A DNA stretch of 64,000 bases from Betaproteobacteria bacterium (lineage in GTDB: Bacteria; Pseudomonadota; Gammaproteobacteria; Burkholderiales; Casimicrobiaceae). Below the pieces are notes generated by a model. It was not told the origin of the DNA. It did not search any database and saw nothing but the letters and a program-made list of their open reading frames with translations. The translations under genes and the position numbers were made by a program. The stretch spans positions 124,001 through 188,000 of the forward strand of contig JAAFIS010000004.1 in NCBI GenBank assembly GCA_013298695.1. Reading direction: 5' to 3'. Shown here in pieces: positions 45,248 through 52,348 of this stretch (position 1 is its first letter; every line of letters starts with the position of its first letter).

Positions 45248-45409
45248 TCAAGCAATAAGGCGTGCCGCTGATACGCGGTCACCGAGTGCGGCAAGCTCGC
45301 GAAGCGCTTTGCTCTCGCCTTCATCGGCTAAAGCGCCGGATGCGGGAACAACGGGCTGCTGAGCTTTATGTTGAGAAAACTCAACGGCATTGGTGAAATA
45401 CATATCCAT
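45248..45409 (-). CDS. 53-residue hypothetical protein with RNA hairpin downstream
   Basis: A small ORF beginning MDMYFTNAVEFSQHKAQQPV, with GTGAGG upstream as ribosome site, and ending ALRELAALGDRVSAARLIA. The C-terminal block slightly recalls the LRELxxLDDRxLxDIGL pattern of DUF1127 proteins, but is too short to assign. Codon use is like its neighbours. The unit ends with the strong hairpin and terminator described separately, which supports it being a genuine transcribed gene. Convergent with the esterase gene. Confidence 0.6.
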   Translation of the reverse strand: MDMYFTNAVEFSQHKAQQPVVPASGALADEGESKALRELAALGDRVSAARLIA

Positions 45410-45785
45410 AACAAACCTCACTGTGACGAGTGGTCTAAAGCGGCTTCCGTGCCAGCACAGAAAACCATTTAATTTTCAACAACTTATGCGACAAAACGAT
45501 GACGCGAATGGGTTTTCTAGTGCCTAGAGTGATGAAAACCTTGTCTTTTTGTCGTGCCAGCGCGACGCGTGGTTCAATGAAATTCGTAAGTGATTGAATT
45601 CGTTATGTAATTGATGTCGGTTTTTAACGACATGAGAATACCCAGCGCCATCAATTCGTGTTGAGCACTGGGTAACAAACGCTTACAAAGCGCAGGTTGC
45701 TTCGCGTACTCGAAAGGCGAGAGCATGTCGTTGTTGAAACATGATCTGACACAGTGTCGATCAAGTCTCAAACAAGGAAGAAATC
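45410..45785. other. Gap between the 53-residue ORF and the secreted small protein
   Basis: 376 bp, divergent promoter region. On the minus strand a weak sigma-70 candidate (TTGTCG-N17-TAAATG, 45466-45494) could drive the 53-residue ORF. An open frame at 45574-45729 minus has no ribosome site and I do not call it. A small hairpin TGTCG-N8-CGACA lies near 45615. AAGGAAG serves the gene at 45786. Confidence 0.4.
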
Positions 45786-46115
45786 ATGAAACTCTCAAAA
45801 TCTCTCGTCGCTGCTTTTGTCGCCGCAGCAACCTGCGTCTCGTTTGCAGCACAGGCGAACACCACGACCCCGATTGTGAAAGAGCGTCAAGAAAATCAAT
45901 CTGCACGCATTTCGCAGGGCGTTGCCAGCGGCGAACTGACAAAAAAAGAGGCCGCGGTACTACGCACCGAGCAACGCGGCATCCGTGCTGAGAAGCGCGC
46001 ATTTAAAGCCGACGGTAAAGTCACGGTTGCTGAACGTGCCCAGCTCAAGCGCGATCAAAACCAAGCGAGTCGCCATATTTACAAAAAGAAACACAACGCA
46101 CGCAAAGCCGCTTAA
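45786..46115 (+). CDS. Small secreted basic helical protein, unknown function
   Basis: A 109-residue protein: signal peptide with likely cleavage after AAQA (residue 24), then a highly charged, probably helical domain with GELTKKEAAVLRTEQRGIRAEKRAFKADGKVTVAERAQLKRDQN. Similar exported ASG-ELT-EAA proteins occur in several proteobacteria without known function (recollection, not searched). AAGGAAG ribosome site. A large inverted repeat follows before the DUF1800 gene. Confidence 0.75.
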   Translation: MKLSKSLVAAFVAAATCVSFAAQANTTTPIVKERQENQSARISQGVASGELTKKEAAVLRTEQRGIRAEKRAFKADGKVTVAERAQLKRDQNQASRHIYKKKHNARKAA

Positions 46116-46132
46116 CTCGGAAAAAACTAGTC

Positions 46133-46194
46133 GAATGCGTGTTGCAGCAGCAGCGAGCACGCGGCTTGCAAATCGCAAGACGCAACACGCATTC
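46133..46194. repeat. Inverted repeat GAATGCGTGTTGC with inner hairpin
   Basis: Perfect 13-bp arms (46133-46145 and 46182-46194) enclose a second hairpin CTTGC-AAATC-GCAAG (46165-46179). It lies between the secreted small protein and DUF1800. No T-run follows, so it is not a standard terminator. Confidence 0.7.
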
Positions 46195-46271
46195 CTCGCG
46201 CTACGTTTCGAACGCGGTTTGACGCAGAGCGTGCAACGCCTCTCCTCGATCATTTAAATTAGCGAGACCCC

Positions 46272-47918
46272 ATGCAAAGCCTTAATCGCAACCAGAGTTC
46301 CGGTTTGATCCGATACATCCTTTGGGTTATCGCAGCGATTGTCGCGTGGGCGCTAATCATCGCAAACGTCCGCGCTCAGTCCAGTGACTCGCAGGCGATG
46401 GGATTTGAGGAAGCTAGACATCTCCTGGGGCGCACCAGCTTTGCGGCACAACCCGCAGAGATCGCAGCCTTTGCGAAGTTGAGTCGCGAACAGGCCGTTG
46501 ATCGATTGCTCTCTGATGTGCGTCGACAGGCGAGCTACCCTGCGCCAAGCTGGACGCAATCGTACGAGCGTGTATTCCGCCCCGAGATGACCCAGCAAGA
46601 AAGGCAGGAGGCGCAGCGCCGCGAGCAAGTGGTACGTGGCCTTGAACTTCGCGCATGGTGGACGGCAGAGATGCTCTCCACGGCGTCGCCGTTCACCGAA
46701 AAGATGACTCTTTTTTGGCACAACCACTTTGCTACGTCGCAAGCCAAAGTTCGCGTGGCGCGTGCAATGTATCAACAGAACGCGTTGTTTCGACAATACG
46801 CGCTCGGCAATTTCGGCGCGCTGTTGCGTGAGGTGTCAAAAGATCCGGCGATGCTGATTTACCTGGATGGTGTGCAGAACCGCAAGGGCATGCCGAACGA
46901 AAATTTCGCACGCGAAGTTATGGAATTGTTCACGCTCGGCGAAGGCAACTACAGCGAAAGCGATATTAAAGAAGTCGCGCGCGCATTCACCGGTTGGAGC
47001 GTTGACGCTGATGCCGGTGAGTTCCGGTTCCGCCGAGCTCAGCACGACGATGGCGAAAAAACGATTTTTGGAAAAAGCGGTCGATTTAATGGCGATGATG
47101 TCGTCACACTGCTGCTGAAAAACAATAAAACAGCCGAATTCATCACACGCAAACTCTGGAACGAATTTGTATCTCCAAACGTAGATGAAAACGAACTCCA
47201 AGTGCTCGCGAGTGTATTTAGAGACGGTGGCTATGAGTTAAAGCCTGTGATGCGCGCAATGCTGTTGTCGAAAGCATTCTGGGCGCCGACCAATCGCGCT
47301 GTGCTGGTGAAATCGCCTGCGGAATTGGTGGTCGGCTCGTTACGGCAATTCCGTTTTGAAGTAGAAGATCCCGCGCCGTTTGCGGTCATCATGCGACAAC
47401 TCGGTCAAGACTTGTTTGGGCCACCCAACGTGAAAGGTTGGCCCGGCGGCGAGGCTTGGCTCAATACAACGACGCTGCTGGCTCGCAAAGGTTTTCTCAA
47501 TCGCTTGTTTCGCGCTGATGAAATGGGCAAACCCGAGGTTGAAGGGCAAAGTGCCGCTCTCATTGATCGCGACATGCTTGGTGAGCGACGCCAGCGTGCT
47601 CAAGCTCGGCTCGCGGTAGTCGACATCAGAGGCGAGCGTAGAGAGAGCGCTGGCCGGACAAGTGCTTCCTCAATGACCGCCACAGGTGCGATGGATTCAA
47701 TGAGTGGCGCGCGGAACACGATTGGCTCAACCAATCAACTCAAAGGTCAGTATCACTTTGATCCTGCAAGATGGTTTGCGCAATATCCAAATCAATCTGA
47801 GGCTGACATGCTTTGGAAAACAATCTTGGCTGGCCCGCCGGTGCAAGTCAAGGAACTCAAATACGATCTCGCGGGCCTTCGCGCAATCGCGCTTGATCCG
47901 ATGTACCAATTAAAGTGA
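46272..47918 (+). CDS. DUF1800 domain protein
   Basis: A 548-residue protein. An N-terminal hydrophobic segment (YILWVIAAIVAWALIIANVRAQS) acts as a signal or anchor. The DUF1800 domain follows, with EARHLLGRTSFAAQPAEI, TLFWHNHFATSQAKVR, ENFAREVMELFTLGEGNYSE and NVKGWPGG. Function is unknown; DUF1800 proteins nearly always occur just upstream of DUF1501 proteins, as here (4-nt frame overlap). Likely exported. Confidence 0.88.
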   Translation: MQSLNRNQSSGLIRYILWVIAAIVAWALIIANVRAQSSDSQAMGFEEARHLLGRTSFAAQPAEIAAFAKLSREQAVDRLLSDVRRQASYPAPSWTQSYERVFRPEMTQQERQEAQRREQVVRGLELRAWWTAEMLSTASPFTEKMTLFWHNHFATSQAKVRVARAMYQQNALFRQYALGNFGALLREVSKDPAMLIYLDGVQNRKGMPNENFAREVMELFTLGEGNYSESDIKEVARAFTGWSVDADAGEFRFRRAQHDDGEKTIFGKSGRFNGDDVVTLLLKNNKTAEFITRKLWNEFVSPNVDENELQVLASVFRDGGYELKPVMRAMLLSKAFWAPTNRAVLVKSPAELVVGSLRQFRFEVEDPAPFAVIMRQLGQDLFGPPNVKGWPGGEAWLNTTTLLARKGFLNRLFRADEMGKPEVEGQSAALIDRDMLGERRQRAQARLAVVDIRGERRESAGRTSASSMTATGAMDSMSGARNTIGSTNQLKGQYHFDPARWFAQYPNQSEADMLWKTILAGPPVQVKELKYDLAGLRAIALDPMYQLK

Positions 47919-47926
47919 GCTTCGCC

Positions 47927-49096
47927 ATGAAACGCCGCAATTTTCTAAGCGCTTTCGGTGCCCTCGGCGCAGGTGTTGCCGTTAACACTATCGCTATGCC
48001 AAGCGCGTGGGCTGCAGACCCTACAAACTACAAGCGCTTGCTTGTGTTGATTGAGCTAAAGGGAGCCAACGACGGGCTCAACACGCTAGTGCCTTACGCT
48101 GACCCCGCGTACGCTGCGCTTCGACCGACGTTGCAAATAAAGCGAGATCAAGTGTTGCCTCTCTCGGATCGATTTGCACTGCATCCTGCGCTCGAACCGC
48201 TGATGCCACTGTGGAAATCGGGCGAAATGGCGGCGATCATGGGGCTTGGTTATCCGCAACCCAATCTGTCTCACTTTCGATCTATCGAAATCTGGGATAC
48301 CGGCTCAAAATCAAACGAGTATTTGAGCGAAGGCTGGTTGGCTCGCGCCTTCGATAGCGTCGCCCCGCCCAAAGCGTTCTTGGCCGACGGCGTCGCGATC
48401 GGCGGCGGCGATTTAGGTCCCATGGCGCATGCGAAGCGTGCGCTTTCAATTGCGTCCACTGACGCATTCTTGCGTCAAGCAAAGCTCGCCGATCCGCATG
48501 GGCGGGCGTACAACCGTGCGCTGCAACACATCTTGCGGCTAGAAGGCGATGCCCAGTTTGCTTCGCAGCAGCTCAAACCGAAAACGGATTGGAAGACTGA
48601 ATTTCCAACGCACAATCTTGGGCAGCAGGTGAAAACTGCGATGCAGGTGGTATCCGCATCTCAGGGTGTCGCCGCAGTCCACATCAGTGTGGGCTCGTTT
48701 GATACCCATAGCGGGCAGTTAGGCACTCAGCAGTCGCTGTTGAAGCAGCTCGCTGAAAGCGTTGTCGCAATTAAGCAAGCCTCGGAGGAATTGGGTCGCT
48801 GGCGCGACACGCTCGCGGTGACCTATTGCGAGTTTGGGCGCCGCGCACGTGAAAACGCGAGCGGCGGCACGGATCACGGAACGGCGAACGTGCAATTCGC
48901 GTTTGGCGGCTCCGTAAAAGGGGGTTTCAAAGGTGAACATCCGTCGTTGACGCAGCTTGCGGGCGACAACAATTTCATCTACACAGCGGACTACCGAAAT
49001 CTATACGCAACCATTCTTCGCGACTGGTGGAACCTGCCAACCGCAAGCGTTGATTCGGTGCTCGGTGCGCGGTACGCGTCGCTAGGTTTTGTTTAA
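47927..49096 (+). CDS. DUF1501 domain protein, Tat-type signal
   Basis: A 389-residue protein starting MKRRNFLSAFGALGAGVAVN, a twin-arginine-type signal. The domain has LIELKGANDGLNTLVPYADP, the sulfatase-like RSIEIWDT, and SVGSFDTHSGQLGTQ. The DUF1501 fold belongs to the alkaline-phosphatase/sulfatase superfamily, but no activity is proven. Start ATG 47927 is preferred over GTG 47915. It is the partner of the preceding DUF1800 gene. Confidence 0.88.
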   Translation: MKRRNFLSAFGALGAGVAVNTIAMPSAWAADPTNYKRLLVLIELKGANDGLNTLVPYADPAYAALRPTLQIKRDQVLPLSDRFALHPALEPLMPLWKSGEMAAIMGLGYPQPNLSHFRSIEIWDTGSKSNEYLSEGWLARAFDSVAPPKAFLADGVAIGGGDLGPMAHAKRALSIASTDAFLRQAKLADPHGRAYNRALQHILRLEGDAQFASQQLKPKTDWKTEFPTHNLGQQVKTAMQVVSASQGVAAVHISVGSFDTHSGQLGTQQSLLKQLAESVVAIKQASEELGRWRDTLAVTYCEFGRRARENASGGTDHGTANVQFAFGGSVKGGFKGEHPSLTQLAGDNNFIYTADYRNLYATILRDWWNLPTASVDSVLGARYASLGFV

Positions 49097-49108
49097 CAAC
49101 TGACGATT

Positions 49109-49132
49109 GCGATGCACAAATTTGTGCATCGC
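49109..49132. repeat. Perfect 24-bp palindrome between convergent genes
   Basis: GCGATGCACAAA followed by its exact reverse complement, lying between the DUF1501 and sensor kinase stops. It could end transcription from both sides, though T-runs are missing. Confidence 0.6.
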
Positions 49133-49145
49133 CACAGCCTACGGG

Positions 49146-50477
49146 CTACGCATTGGCGACCAACAAACGGATGCGCGCTGCATTGCCACCGCCTGCGCGA
49201 CGCGCGATATCAAAGCTTCCGTGGTGCCACTTTGCGAGTCGATCAACGATTGCGAGCCCTAAACCCGCGCCCATCTCTCCGCCGCGCGCTGCATCGCCGC
49301 GAACGAAGGGCTGCTTGAGCCGCTCGGCGTCTGCCGGATGCACGCCGTCGCCGTGATCAATCACCGTGATTTCAACGAACGCTCCGTCGAGTACAGCGGT
49401 GAGTTCAACCGGTGGCTTGCCGTAGCGGTGCGCGTTTTCGATCAAGTTAAGCAACATTCGCTCGAACGCGGCAGGAAACACTTTGATCATCACGGACTGC
49501 GCGGGATTGTTGGAATCATCAAGGCAGGTAACGGGCAATTTCTGCGCTCCCGCTTTTTGCGCGATGTGCTTCAACGTTTCATCGACGCGCACGCTTTGCA
49601 TCGCTTCGGTCGGTTCACCACGTGCAAAGTCAAGAAACTGAGTGACTATGCGATCAATGTCGCTGATGTCGGCGGCCATCTCGGCGCGCTGCTTCGGATC
49701 GCTCACTGCGATCTCGCTCGCTAAGCGCAACCGCGCGAGCGGCGTTCGGATGTCATGCGACACGCCGCCGAGCATCGTGCGCCGGTCAGTTTCTAGCTGC
49801 TCAAGATTTGCTGCCATTTTGTTTACATTGCGCGCCACTTGTGCGATTTCACTCGGCCCATCTTCAGGCAGCGGCGAAGGGTGCTTTCCTGCCGCCATCG
49901 TTGCCACGGCCTCTGACAAATTAGAGAGCGGCCGAGTGAGTCGCCGTGCGAACCAAAACGCACCCGCGAGCAGTGCTACCAGGATCGCGCCCAGCGTCAT
50001 CGCGAGCCGAGCCGGCACTTCACCGGAAATGTCGGTGTTTCGCATGGCGAATCCGGCCCACACGAATTTCGACGTGTCGGCAGTCACCTGCATTCGAATC
50101 CACACAATGGCTTGATCGAGCCGCATTCCCCAGCGAATCTCGGTGTCGCGGCCAAGTTGCTCCTGCAGCCGCGTTACGATGGGCTTAAACGCTGCCGCGG
50201 GCGCTTGCCCGATGTCAGGGCGTCGATCGTATGGAACCAGAATCACCCGATACTGACGCGCGAGCGGTTGAACGCTCATGCCGCGATCATCGGGAAGCGC
50301 TTTCAGCGCTTCGCGAAGCGCTTCAATTTGCTGAACTTTTGCATCGGTGAAGTTTCGCGCGACCAGCGTTGCACGGTCTTGCCGAAACGCATAACCAAAA
50401 GACACTAGCGCAACCAGAACCGCCAAAAGAAGCAGAAGCGTTAAGCGCGCGAATAGGCTTTGTGGCAAAAAACGCAT
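49146..50477 (-). CDS. EnvZ-like sensor histidine kinase
   Basis: A 443-residue inner-membrane kinase: TM1 (residues 10-30), a periplasmic domain, TM2 (near 160-180), HAMP, the phosphohistidine motif GGVSHDIRTPLARLR, then the N box (NLIENAHRYGK), G1 (DHGDGV) and G2 (GAGLGLAIVDRL). Such pairs sense envelope or osmotic state. It lies 14 bp after the regulator on the same strand and is transcribed with it. The Spy-like gene divergent to the pair suggests an envelope-stress role (inference). Confidence 0.88.
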   Translation of the reverse strand: MRFLPQSLFARLTLLLLLAVLVALVSFGYAFRQDRATLVARNFTDAKVQQIEALREALKALPDDRGMSVQPLARQYRVILVPYDRRPDIGQAPAAAFKPIVTRLQEQLGRDTEIRWGMRLDQAIVWIRMQVTADTSKFVWAGFAMRNTDISGEVPARLAMTLGAILVALLAGAFWFARRLTRPLSNLSEAVATMAAGKHPSPLPEDGPSEIAQVARNVNKMAANLEQLETDRRTMLGGVSHDIRTPLARLRLASEIAVSDPKQRAEMAADISDIDRIVTQFLDFARGEPTEAMQSVRVDETLKHIAQKAGAQKLPVTCLDDSNNPAQSVMIKVFPAAFERMLLNLIENAHRYGKPPVELTAVLDGAFVEITVIDHGDGVHPADAERLKQPFVRGDAARGGEMGAGLGLAIVDRLAKWHHGSFDIARRAGGGNAARIRLLVANA

Positions 50478-50491
50478 GCTCGCCCAATAAT

Positions 50492-51235
50492 CTAGGCGTT
50501 ATCCGCGGTTGTCTGAATGCTCCGGGAATCCCCAGCGACATCCGGTACAAAAACATAACCGCGACCCCACACGGTTTGTATGTAGCGGGGTTTCGTAGGG
50601 TCGGGCTCAACGAGCTTGCGTAAACGCGACACTTGAACATCGATCGCGCGATCAAAAACATCGTGTTCTTTTCCTCGCGCTAACAGCGACAAACGCTCGC
50701 GCGAGAGGGGTTCGCGCGGATGAGTAACAAACACCCTAAGCATTGCAAACTCGCTGGTGGTGAGCTCTTGCGCAACGCCCGCGCGGGTGAGCGTGCGCAC
50801 CGCAAGATTGACTTCACAATCGCCGAACGAAACTGCGCTGTCGATAGACAGCGGCGCACCGGGCGCGGACTGCGAAGCGCGCCGCAACACCGCTTGAATA
50901 CGAGAGACGAGTTCACGCGGATTAAACGGTTTTGCCAAATAATCATCAGCACCCGCGTCGAGGCCCTCGATTCGCTCATCATCGTCGCCTTTAGCGGTGA
51001 GCATGATGATCGGTGTGGCGTCGCCGCTCGCGCGAAGCCGACGACACACATCGATTCCCGATTCAATCGGCATCATCCAATCGAGCACGATTAAATGAGG
51101 CGGATCCCGCTCTAAGATCTTGTTTGCATCGCGCGAATCGGGCAGCGCGGTGGTGCGAAATCCGCTCTGCGACAGGAATTGTTGTAGCAATTCGCGCAGT
51201 CGAAGGTCGTCGTCGATGATCAGAATGTGTTGCAT
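50492..51235 (-). CDS. ompR: OmpR-family response regulator
   Basis: A 247-residue regulator: receiver domain (ILIIDDDLRLRELLQQFLSQ, phospho-acceptor Asp in VLDWMM, and PFNPREL with the conserved Lys at the start of AKPF) and a C-terminal winged helix (SRLRKLVEPDPTKPRYIQTVWGRGYVF), both very close to OmpR. ATG 51235 is used; the frame opens one codon earlier at GTG 51238. It precedes the kinase gene. It is likely to bind the TTACAA tandem repeats in its own upstream region. Confidence 0.92.
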   Translation of the reverse strand: MQHILIIDDDLRLRELLQQFLSQSGFRTTALPDSRDANKILERDPPHLIVLDWMMPIESGIDVCRRLRASGDATPIIMLTAKGDDDERIEGLDAGADDYLAKPFNPRELVSRIQAVLRRASQSAPGAPLSIDSAVSFGDCEVNLAVRTLTRAGVAQELTTSEFAMLRVFVTHPREPLSRERLSLLARGKEHDVFDRAIDVQVSRLRKLVEPDPTKPRYIQTVWGRGYVFVPDVAGDSRSIQTTADNA

Positions 51236-51296
51236 CACTTGAATCTATTGAATTCGCCACAACGATAGCAGAGGCAGCACCAGTGAACCCCGCTTG

Positions 51297-51312
51297 TTAC
51301 AAGCATTTACAA
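51297..51312. promoter_or_regulatory. Tandem TTACAA-N4-TTACAA repeats between ompR and the Spy-like gene
   Basis: Two TTACAA hexamers begin exactly 10 bp apart (51297 and 51307), one helical turn, the spacing used by OmpR-family dimers. The site lies between the divergent regulator and Spy-like genes. Confidence 0.55.
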
Positions 51313-51399
51313 CGCGACACCCCCGCACGTTGAATTCACCGACAGAATTCGCGTCATACCTTCATCGCGTCACGTTAGGCGCAAACCGGAGACAACATC

Positions 51400-51891
51400 A
51401 TGCAACACCGTTTTTCAACTAAGTTTTCACATGCTGCGATCGTTGCATCGCTGGCCATCGGTGCCGCAATGGCTGCGGCACAACCCGCTCCCGCGCTCGG
51501 CGGCGGCGAAGCGCGCATGCACAAAATGCACGCTGGCCATGGCGAAGCGCATTTCGCGAAACGCATGGAAATGCTGAAAGTGAAGCTCAATTTGAACGCC
51601 ACCCAGGAAGCGCAATTTAACGTGGCTCGCGACGCGACGAAATCGGCGATGGAAGCAGGACGGGCTGCGCGTATGTCGGCTCGCGATTCCGCGAAGGCCG
51701 AACTGCAGAAAGCCGACCCTGATTTGGCCGGATTATTGGTCGCGCGTGAAAACCTGAAAGAAGCCAACGCGCCGCAGCGTAAAGCAGCGCTCAATGAATG
51801 GGCTAAGTTTTTGGGTTTGCTGACCACGGAACAAAAATCAATCGTGAAGAGTCAACTCTTGGCGCGTGCTCAACGCATGGGCGGCGCGTAA
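51400..51891 (+). CDS. Spy/CpxP-like periplasmic protein
   Basis: A 163-residue protein with signal peptide (cleavage near residue 27), a His/Met-rich stretch (HKMHAGHGEAHF), and two LTxxQ-like motifs (LNATQEAQF and LTTEQKSIV), as in Spy/CpxP/ZraP chaperones. The His/Met stretch may bind metals. It is divergent from an OmpR/EnvZ pair that probably controls it (inference from position). Confidence 0.85.
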   Translation: MQHRFSTKFSHAAIVASLAIGAAMAAAQPAPALGGGEARMHKMHAGHGEAHFAKRMEMLKVKLNLNATQEAQFNVARDATKSAMEAGRAARMSARDSAKAELQKADPDLAGLLVARENLKEANAPQRKAALNEWAKFLGLLTTEQKSIVKSQLLARAQRMGGA

Positions 51892-51931
51892 CCTCCTTGT
51901 GATGAGGCGGGTCGATACAGTTTGCTCCCTT

Positions 51932-51955
51932 AAAGCCCGGAAACGGGCTTTTTTT
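51932..51955 (+). terminator. Rho-independent terminator after the Spy-like gene
   Basis: AAGCCCG-GAAA-CGGGCTT with TTTTTT, 40 bp after the stop. Confidence 0.9.
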
Positions 51956-52064
51956 CGTCCAGCGCAGGCGTAAAACCTGCGGAAGATCGCTCGCAACGGC
52001 TTACGAAAAACGGCTGCCGGAGCGCGGACTCCTCTGAATCGTCATAAAACCGTCATGCTTCTGC

Positions 52065-52093
52065 TTGACATGACAATGGAATATTCGTAATAT
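52065..52093 (+). promoter_or_regulatory. Near-consensus sigma-70 promoter
   Basis: TTGACA (52065-52070), 17-bp spacer, TAATAT (52088-52093). Transcription would begin near 52100. No protein-coding gene follows. Confidence 0.75.
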
Positions 52094-52099
52094 TCAGTC

Positions 52100-52217
52100 T
52101 GCAAGTTCGATGTGTATTTGATGCCGCCGAATTTGTACCCATCACGCCACCCCTCGATACACCTCCGGTCTTATCAGGCGTTTTGGGACTAACCCGCCCT
52201 CGTTGGCGGGTTTTTTT
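52100..52217 (+). ncRNA. Candidate small RNA, about 115 nt
   Basis: Lies between the promoter at 52065 and a strong terminator at 52191, and sits outside any gene. It contains ACACCTCCGGTC, an anti-Shine-Dalgarno-like stretch. A 23-codon ATG frame (52121-52192) has no clear ribosome site. It is neither 6S nor SRP RNA by inspection. The position behind the Spy-like gene and ahead of bepA suggests an envelope-linked sRNA, but only inference supports that. Confidence 0.55.
52191..52217 (+). terminator. Rho-independent terminator of the candidate sRNA
   Basis: AACCCGCC-CTCGTT-GGCGGGTT stem followed by TTTTTT. Confidence 0.92.
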
Positions 52218-52246
52218 CGCGCTAAATTTTGAATGGGTTTTGTCGC

Positions 52247-52340
52247 GCGACGACGTATTTAATGGGCTATAGTGCGATTGATTTAATTTATCAACTCTTG
52301 GACGAAAACGCCGTATCGCCCAATAAAATCGGGCGATTCG
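52247..52340. repeat. Paired-palindrome repeat, copy 7
   Basis: The left arm is weak (GTATTTAATGGGCTATAG, 52255-52272). The right arm is strong (ATCGCCC-AATAAAATC-GGGCGAT, 52315-52337). The centre is A/T-rich with TTTATCAACT. It ends 10 bp from the bepA stop. Confidence 0.65.
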
Positions 52341-52348
52341 GTGGAAAC

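Noticed and set aside
45574-45729. 50-codon minus-strand frame (MLSPFEYAKQPALCKR...)
   Set aside because: Composition is protein-like, but there is no ribosome site and no terminator. Conservation would be needed to call it.
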